DNA of 64,000 nucleotides, from contig JAQFVV010006542.1 of the NCBI GenBank assembly GCA_028023455.1, positions 75,001 to 139,000 on the forward strand, read 5' to 3'. The position numbers and the translations under genes were made by a program. This DNA comes from Epiperipatus broadwayi. Lineage: Eukaryota > Onychophora > Udeonychophora > Euonychophora > Peripatidae. The notes below the pieces were generated by a model that was given only the letters and a program-made list of their open reading frames with translations, was not told the origin of the DNA and did not search any database. Shown one piece after another: positions 52,145 to 62,989 of the stretch (position 1 is the first letter of the stretch; each line of letters starts with the position of its first letter).

Positions 52145-52638
52145 TTGACAGCGTCTAGTGTTCTTGTTCTTTAATTAAAAGATGATTGAATAGCTCTTGA
52201 AATAGGCATGTTTGGTCGATCTGTGAAGATATAAACAACTGTTTCTTGATGGTTTCATTTAATAGTGGTAAGTTTATTATTTATATAGATAGTACAATCT
52301 TTTATTTTTGCACGAATATTTTAATGTAATTATTATTAAGATGATTATTATACTCCCAAATTGTAGACGGAATTTTGTTGGATAAGTTGACAGTAATTCG
52401 TAAAAGGGTAAAAAAAAATCAAACCTCTCCCCACTTAATATTTTCATATTTAGCTGATCAATATATATATATATTTAATTTTACCTGCAACTGAGTTGTC
52501 TGAAGTAAGTAATTTTTTTTTTTTTCAAATATTAAAATCTTTTAAAATCACTGCACTGATATAAGCATTGTTATGACATATTTAGAATAACCGTTCTGCG
52601 ACTTCATACCTGATTATCTTTATATATGTATAGAGAGT

Positions 52639-52676
52639 AACACACATACACACATACACACACACACACACACACT
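52639..52676. repeat. CA microsatellite
   Basis: An interrupted CA run of about 38 bp, with TACA near its start. Confidence 0.95.
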
Positions 52677-52679
52677 AGT

Positions 52680-53936
52680 TGACAACTATTTAGAACTCGA
52701 AGGGTTTAAAGTAATATTTTAAAAAAAAACTTCAATAGTTTTAAACAAAATTTATGAAAACCCAATTCACACAAAAGTATTTACTAATCTACATGAAAAT
52801 GTGTACAAATACATAATATTAAATTAATTTAATTGATATTTGAATTATGATTGTGATTCTCTGAATATTTATTTATGATTAACTTAATTTATTTGTATTT
52901 AAAGAAAATAATTCAAAAGTATTATTATTTTTTTAATAAACGTTTTAACGCAAACGAATTCATGCGGGAATTAAAAATAGACGCAAGGAAACAAAAATTT
53001 ATTTTTTAAGCTTAAAATCTTAAATAGGGATTCTATTATATTCCCTCTCACATAGACAAAAAGAATTAAACAAATCCAACGAATAATATTACTACTTCAA
53101 ACATTTTACTCTTAGATAAGTTCGTTAATATAATTTCACTACCATTTAGTCTATTTTCTTAACTTTTAAACAAATAATGATTTAAAGCATTTCTTTTTAA
53201 TTTAAGAAAGCTCAAATAAACAGAAATTTAAAATTACATTTCCTTATCAATTTAATTTATACTTATAAATGACAATATTATTTTATACAGAACTGATCAA
53301 ATATTTTATTTTATTCCTGAAAATATATGGGTCTAAACTTCGGGCATTATAAGTTCCCTTTGGCCCACAAGATGTGTCAACTACAAATGTATTTTCATCT
53401 ATTCTTTTTAATATTTTATAGAACATTCATATAGATTATAGAACTTTTTGTATTTCTCCTTCTTATCCATTAATTTACCATTAAATTCAGAAAGAATAAT
53501 TCACTTAATTAATCCAATGAATACATAAATTTTATTTTATCAATAGTCTACTTTAATCAGGCTATGTATGTAAAACTATCTGATTTAACTTGGAACAAAT
53601 AATGCATTAAAACAAATAATTCATATTAGACTAATCTACAATAAGGTTAAAAGTATAGGATCCTTAAAACTGTAATATTTTTGAATAACATCGAAATTTG
53701 AATAGATGTATTTTAGATTAAACGACTTAAATAAATAACTGTCCTCATGTATAACAACAATATCACAAATAAATTTAACTGAATAACTAAAATGAATAAA
53801 TTGTTCTACATTATGATAATATCATGGGTATAAGATTTACAGTATTGTAAGATTCCTGCCTCATAATTAAATTCTTAAATACATAGATGTAAATCTTGGA
53901 TATAAGGAAAATTACTAATAGAAACATTATAATATT
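52680..53936. other. AT-rich stretch, no gene recognised
   Basis: No coding motif or RNA gene is recognised. Confidence 0.5.
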
Positions 53937-53996
53937 ACTTACAAAGAAATCAAGTCATATATCAAATGGCCTAATTTAACAAGCTTGTATTATAAA

Positions 53997-53998
<2 letters not shown>

Positions 53999-54059
<61 letters not shown>

Positions 54060-54062
54060 TAT

Positions 54063-54108
<46 letters not shown>
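53999..54108. repeat. TA/AG compound microsatellite
   Basis: About 58 bp of TA is followed by GATA-like and AG repeats. It lies inside the foldback repeat unit at the same point where other units have only ATATAT and GAG, so it expanded from a seed within the element. Confidence 0.95.
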
Positions 54109-54112
<4 letters not shown>

Positions 54113-54138
54113 CAAATAAGCTCTTAACAAGCTTTGCA

Positions 54139-54201
54139 GAATATACCCAACCCCAGATCGATTTCTGCTACTGGCTTCATCAGTGAGTTGGTAGAATATT
54201 C
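54139..54201 (-). ncRNA. Hammerhead-ribozyme-like motif, 54-kb element copy 1
   Basis: On the minus strand: outer helix I strand GAATAT, internal loop, CTGATGA (54,177-54,183), short hairpin AGC-CAGTA-GCA, GAA, then A..GATCTGG..T, a T at the cleavage position, and TATATTC closing helix I. Core positions match the hammerhead consensus. The first helix II pair is an A-A mismatch and helix III is short with a wobble pair. Confidence 0.4.
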
Positions 54202-54515
54202 AAGAATTAGATAAAAAATACTAGGAGAAGCCCAGCATTATATCTAATGGATAACTACTAAGTAAAAAATCTGAAATTTTCAGACATTCATATGTCTTTC
54301 AATCAAACTATCTAACTTAAATAGTCATATGGGACTGAACCAAGTTCAGATACACTATATATTAATAACTTTAACAATATAAAATTGCTAAAGCCTTAAT
54401 AGCAAAAATAAAATTACAAAGAAATCAAGTCATATGTCACATAACCTAATTTAACAATCTTGTATTACAAATGTTATATATCGAGTTTGCAAATAAGCTC
54501 TTAACAAGATTTGAA

Positions 54516-54578
54516 GAATATCCACAATCCCAGACCAGTTTCTGCTACTGTTTTCCTCAGTGAAGTGCTAGGATATTC
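54516..54578 (-). ncRNA. Hammerhead-like motif, 54-kb element copy 2
   Basis: Same 63-nt span as its neighbours. The core CTGAGGA is at 54,554-54,560 and GAAA follows a short A-rich hairpin. The closing strands GAATATCC and GGATATTC pair perfectly (54,571-54,578 with 54,516-54,523). Helix III has one C-A mismatch, so this copy is likely weak or dead. Confidence 0.35.
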
Positions 54579-54950
54579 GAGCATTAGAATAAAATACCAG
54601 GACAAGCCCAGCACTTTATCTAATGGATAACTATTAAGTAGAATACCTAATTTTTTTTCATTTGCGAGCTCTATATATAACATTTGTAATACAAGCTTGT
54701 TATATTAGATCATGTGACATATAACTTGATTTCTTTGTAATTTTATTTTTTGGTATTAAGGCTTTGGTGATTTTATATTGCTAAAGTTATTAATATATGA
54801 TGTATCTGAACTTAGTTTGGTCCCATATGGCTACTTTGTTAAATAGCTGGATTGGAAGATATGAATGTCTGAAAATTTCAGATTTTCTACTTAATAGTTA
54901 TCCATTAGATAAAGCGCTGGGCTTGTCCTGGTATTTTTTATCTAATGCTT

Positions 54951-55013
54951 GAATATCCTAGCAACTCACTGAGGAAGCCAGTAGCAGAAATCAATCTGGG
55001 ATTGGGGATATTC
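54951..55013 (+). ncRNA. Hammerhead-like motif, 54-kb element copy 3
   Basis: In the inverted unit: GAATATCC (54,951-54,958), internal loop, CTGAGGA (54,969-54,975), hairpin AGC-CAGTA-GCA, GAA (54,987-54,989), helix III ATC/GAT with a 7-nt loop, T at the cleavage position (55,003), then GG and GGATATTC (55,006-55,013) closing an 8-bp helix I. All invariant core bases are present. Confidence 0.45.
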
Positions 55014-55189
55014 TGCAATGCTTGTTAAGAGCTTATTTGCGAGCTCTATATATAACATTATAATTTTAACTTTCATCCTGACTGTACATTTATTATAAAA
55101 AAAACTTGTATATTATACAATTTATATAAATTTAGATTAATATAATTAACCTTTAATTTATTTTAAATATAGACTTCTGATACTATAGA

Positions 55190-57260
55190 AAATTAATATT
55201 ATCCTCAAATGTGTTGGGTCATGTTTCTATTACCATTTATATTATTACAGTATGTGGGTATACTTTTAAAATAATTATTTGTGTTTCCTTGGTCCTCTGG
55301 GTTTTTGTGATTTGTTTTTTTGAAAAAACTCATATTTGCTTCTGTATAATTGGATGCTCCTTTCCTTGGTTTAGAAATCTCTTCTGACAAATTTATCAGC
55401 TGTTTCTTTTATAGTACACTGATCTAATATTACAAGCATTTGCTCAAAATGTCCTATCAATAATGTATATAATTTATGTCTTAGATAGTGGTAATGTCAT
55501 TAGCATTTTTAATTTGGCAACTTGTTTTCTGAAGAACTGAGTATAATTTCCTTTGCTCACACTGTAACTATATATGTGATTTGGATATTTACACAATCCT
55601 GTTATTCTACACTAAAAAATGAGGCATTATTATCTCTTTATAATCCCTGTTTATTCTGAGCTTATCTCACAATGATCCCCACCAATCTTTGTTTTGAAGA
55701 ACATAAATGATTAGTTGCAATAGCAATTTTCCTTTCTTATCTAACCTACTTAATTTGAATAGGTCTTCTAAGCTATTGAGATATTCTATTTGATTCTTAT
55801 TAAGTTTACCTCTAAAAACCTTAATATGTATACATTTAGAAACATTTAAGGTTGCCAAATACAAATATTAATTTCATGTAAGCTTTTTATATTATTTCTG
55901 AAAAATAATGGTTTATTCTTATCTTAATTATGCTTTATATAATTCTCCTTAATATTCCAACCTTCCATTTTCTTTATAAACTTACTTTCTCTATCCTTAT
56001 ATTTCCTCACATTATTTGAATTATGTTTTATCTGAAAAAGCCGTAGTCCCCTAAAATTATTTTCTAACAATATTTACTCATTTTTGCTACCAATGATTTT
56101 CTGCTATTTAATAGGTTGATTATTCACATTTTTTATATCTAAATCAATCCCCTGATGATGATTTCTCCTCAATTTAGCAAAATTAACATTAACTTCCAAC
56201 AATTCTTGCTTAATATTATCTACTGCTGATCTTGTAACCTGTCTAAATTCCTCAGTATTACAAAAATTTCATAATTTAATCATTTATTCCTTTGTCTTTA
56301 TTTCTCTATTTTCCAGAATATTACATCTAATCCCCATTTCAATTTCATGTATCCATTTATAAGTAGTATCAGTACATGTTTCAAGATGATCTCAAAATCT
56401 CTCTATAATATACTGTTATCAGATTTACATTTATCAATTACACATTTACACTACTTTTCCAAATTTTTTATAATATCTATTTGTTTATGATTCATTACTT
56501 CCATCTATTGTCTGACATCCAGTTTAAACATTTGATGCAAACTTTCTATATCTTGTTTAAAATTTGTAAGCTCACTATTTAAGGTTTTATGCTCTACTGA
56601 CAATTGTTTCTGAAAATATTAGTACTCTAATCATAATTCGCTTATTCAGTCTTTATTTTCTTTAATCCATTTTTAGTTTTGGTTAGTACTGTTTTACACT
56701 CTCTAAATGTAGCCTTTGATTCACTATGAAATTTCAAAAACTCATCCTGAAAGTTGTTACATCTAACTTTTAACTTATTCTGGAATTCTTGAGTATCTTT
56801 CTCTACATTATTTGTCTTATCATTAATCTGAGATTCTTCTATATCAGCTTTATTCTGGAATTCTTGAGTATCTTTCTCTACATTATTTGTCTTATCATTA
56901 ATCTGAGATTCTTTTATATCAGCCATTAATTCAACTTTTACTGCTTGGTGTTTGATTTTGTATTCATTGAATTTGGTCTCAATTTAACCTTAAGCATTTC
57001 AAAATTTTTTGAATTATAAGTATCTATCTATCTTTATCTCTAAGTTTTGGGAATTAACATCTATTTTAGCATCTACATCCTTTAAATTTACATCCATTTT
57101 AGTTTCAAGAGATTCAAAATTTTTTGCATTACTATCTAGCTTAATTTTGAAAGTCTAAAATATGTTTATCATGATTTAAAACATTTTCATCATCTCCAAA
57201 TTAATATTAATGCTAGATCCTTCTGTCATATCATCACTAATACCCATCACTGTTCTAAAT
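55190..57260 (-). pseudogene. Degenerate coiled-coil, gag-like ORF region
   Basis: Across 2 kb of the minus strand, pieces of a Lys/Glu/Asn-rich protein can be read in shifting frames. First comes FESLETKMDVNLKDVDAKID (near 57,110), then the longest open part (56,926-56,642, 94 codons) with a 25-residue unit ADI.ESQINDKTNNVEKDTQ repeated twice. Then FGKLNKNQIEYLNSLEDLFKLSR-like sequence (actual start FRGKLNKNQ, 55,864-55,667) and SEEISKPRKGASNYTEANMS (55,390-55,205) follow. Heptad-like spacing suggests coiled coil. A coiled coil followed by a basic, Asn-rich tail fits a retroelement gag, but no zinc knuckle, protease or RT was found, so a decayed host gene is not excluded. It is unrecognised beyond that. 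Confidence 0.35.
56776..56925. repeat. 75-bp tandem duplication (25 codons)
   Basis: Two copies with a period of 75 bp (56,776 and 56,851) differ at very few bases and keep the minus-strand frame open across both. Confidence 0.95.
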
Positions 57261-57714
57261 TTAGTGTATGTAACAAATAAATATGAACATAAAATAATAT
57301 CCTTAAAAATGTCACAAAGAAGTCAGGGGCTTGCTTTATCTTCTGTTACTGCCTGTAAATAAAGCCATCTAACAAAGCAAAATAATAAATAAAATTCTAC
57401 CTACCTTTAATTTTTACTATTTCCTAGAAAGTTCCTTGAAATTAAAATTATTATTTATTTTTCATAAAATTATATTTTATATAAAATATATTATTTATAT
57501 CATAAAATATATTATTGTTATAAAGTTATGAGTCACTTATGAAGTAACATAGAAGTGACATATTTATCAAGTCAATAGATTTAGGCTATTAGTTATATTT
57601 ATCAAGCCAGCATAAAGCAGCACAAAGCTGTATGGTAAATCAAATGGTGATGATAGTTCCTCTTATTTATTAGTCTCATAAATTTGAACAACAAATTCTG
57701 TAATTCTAAAGGAT

Positions 57715-58990
57715 GGTAATAATAAGCCTTTTAATTTATATGTCCCACAAATGAAAGCATCAAATTTTGTAAGGGCATGTATGTTAATTTCAATAGAAAT
57801 TTAAAAGGGAAAAAAAACTTTGCCAATTTCTACAATGGTGAGCATGAGAGATGTAAAACAATAAGATTCTTAATTTCTCCAAAGTTACTTCTATGTCTAT
57901 ATTTATTAATAGGTATGAAGGGTTTAAAAAATATATTCTGAAATAAAGGGGATATTTTATTAATCTCAAAATATAGCTCAATGAGAAAATGTTTTAACTT
58001 CTGGGGGTAAACATAATATTTTATTTACAAGCATAATGTGTGACTACAATCTATTATGATAAGTGGGTAAAATAAATAAAACAATATGAAATTAAGATTA
58101 AAAAAATTTACATCTTTATTTACAATAGGATTGAATATGCAAATGAACAAAGAATAGTTTTATTAACTTTAATAATCCAAATATCATTATAATTTTTAAT
58201 TTATTGTTATTTTTATATGAGGAAAATAAATAAATATCAAGATAGATCCTTTTTTTAAATTGCCATTGAAAATTTTGAAAAGTAAAACTAAACAAAAGGA
58301 TATTATTAGTTAGTCTTTAAATATATTAGATTTTACTTCGGATTTATTATTATATATGTGTTTCTTAGATACTTGACTGAATATTTAAATTTACACCAAT
58401 TGGGCAAAATTATTTCAACCAAAAGTTGAATTAACCTAATTTAGAGTTATTCTTTTATTAACAGTAGCTCTAAAAATAATGCTGAGATACTAAAATATGC
58501 TGATCATCATCAATGCTCTGGCCACTTGTTACCATTAATGTAAAGACCAATTATAAACTTAATTTCTAGATAAATAATTGAAATGTAGTGCATAGACTTT
58601 AAAGGAGATCCCCTTTGCTCCATCTAGTATTAGAAAAGTAATGAAAGCATCAACTGGATGTCCATAAATACTATATATAAACCCCTTTTATATAATAGAC
58701 CATTAGGCATGAATCCAGCTCAGTGAGCAAAAGCTTTATAACTGTTATTATGAGCAAGAGATATAATATAAAAATATAATATTCTAAAACTATTTTAAGA
58801 TTGAGTAAATTCACTGCAATAACTTTAATAATAAAATATACATTTTAAAATTAGATACAAAATGAAATTAAGGTCTGCTGAGTATGCTATAGATATAAAT
58901 TTGGCATTCTGATTTTGATTAATACAAAAAGAAATAAGCTATCACATTATGATTTACATATATCTCAATAGGTTTACATAAAACATCTAT
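57715..58990. repeat. Interspersed repeat N1, longest copy
   Basis: The first 0.75 kb matches 50,665-51,440. The following part (58,490-58,640 and about 58,890-58,960) matches segments at 21,880-22,010 and 22,560-22,625. Together the three copies outline an element of at least 1.3 kb without a recognisable ORF; it may be a non-autonomous transposon or the untranslated part of a longer one. Confidence 0.6.
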
Positions 58991-59113
58991 ATAACAGTTC
59001 ACAGATGTGCCTGTATAAAAAAATTACATATCAGAATTGTGATAAACTAAAAGTATCATTGATTTTAACATAATAACTACTCTTTCTTATTGCTTTGCCA
59101 AGTGTATACCATA

Positions 59114-59381
59114 TAATACTAAATCATCTATGCACTTTACTACTGTTACACAATGCTTTATTTACCACCCTCCTTTACAGTTTACAATTAAGATTACCCT
59201 AGCTATATTCTTCAGAATTTTTATATCTCCTAACTTCAACTGCTAAATTCAGCAGTTGAAGTTAGGAGATATAAACATTCTGAAGAGGATTGCTGGAGCA
59301 ATCAAAACTGTAAACTGTAAAAGTAGGTGGTAAATAAAGCATTGTGTAAGAGTATTAAAGTGCATGGATGATTTAGTATTA
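59114..59381. mobile_element. Near-perfect palindrome (~130-bp arms)
   Basis: Arms 59,114-59,244 and 59,251-59,381 are reverse complements around a 6-nt loop. The innermost 24 bp or so of each arm (TATATCTCCTAACTTCAAC and on) are perfect, and the outer part has substitutions and indels. The right arm holds CTGAAGA-G-GATTGC-TGGA-GCAATC-AAAAC (59,280-59,308), a CTGANGA core with a perfect 6-bp hairpin; GAAAC would be expected where AAAAC stands. It is a foldback element of the same general type as the others here, flanked by CA/TA repeats on the right. Confidence 0.75.
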
Positions 59382-59390
59382 CATGATTTT

Positions 59391-59455
59391 AACACACACA
59401 CACATATATATATACATCTACATTATACACATATATATATATATATATATATATG
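59391..59455. repeat. CA/TA compound microsatellite
   Basis: A CA run passes into interrupted TA runs immediately right of the palindrome. Confidence 0.9.
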
Positions 59456-59499
59456 TCTACATTACACACATCTATATAAGCACGATTTAGTTAATAAAA

Positions 59500-61800
59500 T
59501 AAACTTATTAAACCATGTTATATTTTCTCAAGACAAATTCAATGTCAAAAACATATATACATAACCAATGTACACAGATGTGCATACTATTATTATCTTC
59601 TTGCTAACCTAAGTTATTAATGTATTTTAAGGAAATGATATTTTTTTAACTATATATATATTGTGAGGATATATTAAACTGACCAAACAAAAAACATGAC
59701 TCATGCATCCATCATAAAGACTGAATCTACCAAGACAATCAAAAGCATATTATTGATTATATGTTAATATGTTTGTATAAAATTTTCAGTTAAAATTATA
59801 TTATTGACAATATTGATTTATATGTATACCAAACCCTTAAACACAAGCAAGTAAAAATCTCTAAAAACAAAAGAAAGAAATCATCAATGTTAAATTAATA
59901 TTATTATTAATCCAGCACAAAATTATAAAAAGATTAAAGTGACATTAACAATGAAAGCAAAGTATGAACTTGAAACATACAATCTAAAAATTAAAACATA
60001 AGACAATATAAAACATTTTCAGTTTTTTTTTTTAAAAAGGAAGGCAAATAAATTACATTGTCAAGAAAAGATACTTGATAAATTCTTAAAATCAATTTAT
60101 TTGTCATATTAACTGTCCTTAATATTGAAGTTCATAAACCACTATGATTGCAATATGAGGAAATTGATTAAAGGACCCACCTTAATTCTATAAAGCTTAT
60201 ATTTTTAACACAAGTTATAAGCTAGAAAAAAAATCATATGTAGCTAAGAAATGATAAAACATTGTGGGGATGGAACTGCTCATCATACAACTAAGAGTTT
60301 CAGATATCATTATCATTTCAAATTAACATCATGATGATCACAATACTAAAAAATCTACAATGTGCTACAATCAAGCCAAGAAATGATCTCAGCACAGGAA
60401 AGGTAGTTTATGAAAGAGTCTGATTCACCAACATGAAAACCCAGGTGATGACAAGATTACCTGATGGACTATCATTAAGTTCCTAGAGCAAAGCCACTCA
60501 GACATCTTTTGAATCTATATTACAAGACTTTGAACTATGGTAGAATATACTGAATTAACATTGCAAATTATATATATATATATATATATATATAAACAAA
60601 ATAAGAATATATATATATATATATATATATATTATTCTTATTTTGTTTGTTAAATTGGTTTCTTTCCTTTAAAACAGAGTCAATTCATCCAACCTCCAAT
60701 TATTCTAGAATGAGGGAAGCCATCAATTTCATTTTCTTTCATTTAATAATAAAATTTAGGAGCAGACTCCCAACTTGATTGCCAATTGGTACATTATTCT
60801 ACTGACTTAAAAGGTGAGACTACTTTTATTCAATATCAAACATTCACACATTGATAGTTACAATATATTTTATGTTCAGTGTTTGAGTTATATTAACTCA
60901 ATTATTAATTATTTTTTATTCAGAGTGAATGAATAAACCCTTGGATGATTGGTCTGTTCTATCGTAGATTTATATGACATCAGAATAGGAGGGGTTTTAG
61001 AATATAAGAGCAACATTTAAAAAATTGTCAAATATATATAGAAGATAGACTGGAAATTAATGAACAACCGATATTAGAAATTTTAGTTATCAAAGTTAAT
61101 TGTTGAAATATAGGTATTTTTAGGTTTATATTGTATTTGATGTAATGTTGAAGTGATTTAAGTAGAATGGAGAATGACCATCCTTCATAGGGATCAAAGT
61201 ATAGGTTAGTGAATAATTAATAAACACAAATAAAGGATAATCATGCCTACACAATTATTAAATTAATCAAAACATGTTATTTTTATTATCCAACAATTAT
61301 GAATGGAAATCATCATAAAAATTAATTTGTTAAATATTAAACATTAAATTATATTAGTTGTCTGTTGTTTGATTTTTCTATTTTCCAATTAATCACACTA
61401 TATGTATATCCAATGCACTCATCATATACAGAATAATCATGCCTTGAAATAGATTACACGCACATTCTCCCTGAGTTTGAACTCTGTGGCACAATTAGGA
61501 TCAAGGAGAGATGAAGTAAAACAAGTTATGCAAGTGTGAATCTCATCTCTGTCAATCATTAATCATAATGGGACCACTTCCTAAAATTTAAATCAATCAT
61601 CAAATAACTGACTTGCCATTATCATGTGCAATGCCTACCTGGAAGACCAAGTGAATGACCATAGTTAGATATACCTCACAAAAAGAATGGTTCATCCATT
61701 ACATATGCTTTTCCAAACTAAGCATGGCAATATAGATTTGATCCTATCATGTGTGGTGTAACCAATCATGGTGGCATAAATCACATCTCCAATCTATTGA
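59500..61800. other. AT-rich stretch, no gene recognised
   Basis: No gene is recognised. It contains the palindromic TA block at 60,570-60,648. Somewhat less AT-rich segments at 60,250-60,530 and 61,440-61,800 look like old repeat material of unknown class. Confidence 0.5.
60570..60648. repeat. Palindromic TA microsatellite
   Basis: A 15-bp perfect inverted repeat (AAACAAAATAAGAAT at 60,594-60,608 with 60,634-60,648) encloses a TA run, with another TA run on the left. Confidence 0.9.
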
Positions 61801-61984
61801 ACTAGATCATCCTGTTACAATATATATATATATATATGAAAAACAAAACAAGTTATAAATTATGCAACTTGCTATAGCTTGCATTTATGATCAATAGATG
61901 GAGCTTTATCAAAATCTCCATACAAGCGTATGTTTACATAAATGTCAAAAGAGTCAGAATTCACTATCTCTTTCATTGGCTCCA

Positions 61985-62031
61985 CCTTCAGATCAACTGA
62001 TTTCAAGCTAATTTGCTATCATCAGTGAAGG
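61985..62031 (-). ncRNA. Hammerhead-ribozyme-like motif, 62-kb element copy 1 (best)
   Basis: The minus strand reads helix I CCTTCA, core CTGATGA, helix II region T-AGC-AAATTA-GCT-T, GAA, helix III ATC-AGTT-GAT, cleavage-site C, and TGAAGG, which pairs perfectly with CCTTCA (6 bp). Every invariant hammerhead core base is in place, including A15.1-U16.1 and C17. Departures from a strong natural ribozyme: a T-T mismatch at the base of helix II and only three pairs in helices II and III. Confidence 0.55.
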
Positions 62032-62385
62032 GTAGGGACCAGAAACTAGATCTAAACTCTAACTCTGAGCGTTTATGAAACAAGTTCCTATCTGCATGCA
62101 AGCATAATTTTTTCAGAGTCTTCAAACCCAGCCTAACAAGACAGATAGCTATATGGGTCTGATATCAGTTCAGTTTCACCACATAGTAAAAGCCTCTGCA
62201 ATATTTATCATTGCAAAAACCTTCAAAGGTACATTTATGAAAAACAAAACAAGTTATAAATCATGTAACTTGCTATAGCTTGCATTTATGATCAATAGAT
62301 GGAGCTTTACCAAAATCTCCATACAAGCATATGTTTACATAAACATCAAAAGTGTGAGAATTCACTATCTTTTTTGTTGGCTCCA

Positions 62386-62432
62386 CCTTCAGATCAGCTG
62401 ATTTCAAGCTAATTTGCTATCATCACTGAAGG
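62386..62432 (-). ncRNA. Hammerhead-like motif, 62-kb element copy 2 (mutated core)
   Basis: Same 47-nt span and helices as copy 1, but the core reads GTGATGA: the first invariant C is G, which should abolish cleavage. Confidence 0.5.
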
Positions 62433-62541
62433 GTAAGGACCAAAAACTAGATCTAAACACTAACTCTGAGTGTTTATGAAACAAGTTTCTATCAGTTTGC
62501 AAGCATGAATTTTTCAGACATGTAATGTCTTCAAACCCAGC

Positions 62542-62582
62542 CTGATGATAGCAAATTAGCTTGAAATCAGCTGATCAGAAGA
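62542..62582 (+). ncRNA. Hammerhead-like motif, 62-kb element copy 3 (junction copy)
   Basis: CTGATGA (62,542-62,548), helix II as in copy 1, GAA, ATC-AGCT-GAT, C. The 5' helix I strand was lost exactly at the junction between direct and inverted units, and the 3' strand is AGAAGA, so helix I cannot form. The inversion breakpoint coincides with the ribozyme core. Confidence 0.5.
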
Positions 62583-62943
62583 TGGAGCCAATGAAAGAAA
62601 TAGTGTATTCTGACTTTTTTGATGTTTATGTAAACATATGCTTGTATGGAAATTTCAGTAAAGCTCCATCTATTGATAATAAATGCAAGGTACAGCAAGT
62701 TACATGATTTATAACTTTTTTGTTTTTCATAAATGAACCTTTGAAGGTTTTTACAATGATATATATTGCAAAGGCTTTTACTATGCAATAAAACTGAACT
62801 GATATCAAACCCATATAGCTATCTGGCTCGTTAGGCTAGGTTTGAAGACATTACGTGTCTGAAAAATTCATGCTTGCAAACTGATAGGAACTTTTTTCAT
62901 AAACACTCAGAGTTAGTGTTTAGATCTAGTTTCTGGTCCCTAC

Positions 62944-62989
62944 CCTTCTCTGATGATAGAAAATTAGCTTGAATAAGCTGATCTGAAGG
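62944..62989 (+). ncRNA. Hammerhead-like motif, 62-kb element copy 4
   Basis: CCTTCT, CTGATGA (62,950-62,956), a helix II region with weakened pairing (TAGA...GCTT), GAA, then helix III one base shorter, C, TGAAGG. Helix I keeps five of six pairs. It is probably inactive. Confidence 0.45.

Larger units (their letters stand above)
53937..55060. mobile_element. Foldback element, tandem ~377-bp units plus inverted copy
   Basis: A partial unit end (53,937-53,999) is interrupted by a TA/AG microsatellite (53,999-54,108). Then come a full unit (about 54,109-54,485) and a truncated unit in the same direction (54,486-54,660), then an inverted full unit (about 54,661-55,050). The unit period from motif to motif is 377 bp. 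The inverted arms are roughly 80-85 percent identical by eye over about 380 bp. Each unit carries one 63-nt hammerhead-like motif. No protein is encoded. The tandem-plus-inverted layout next to TA repeats is like that of Penelope-like elements and of ribozyme-bearing small repeats (retrozymes). Assignment to either is inference. Confidence 0.7.
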
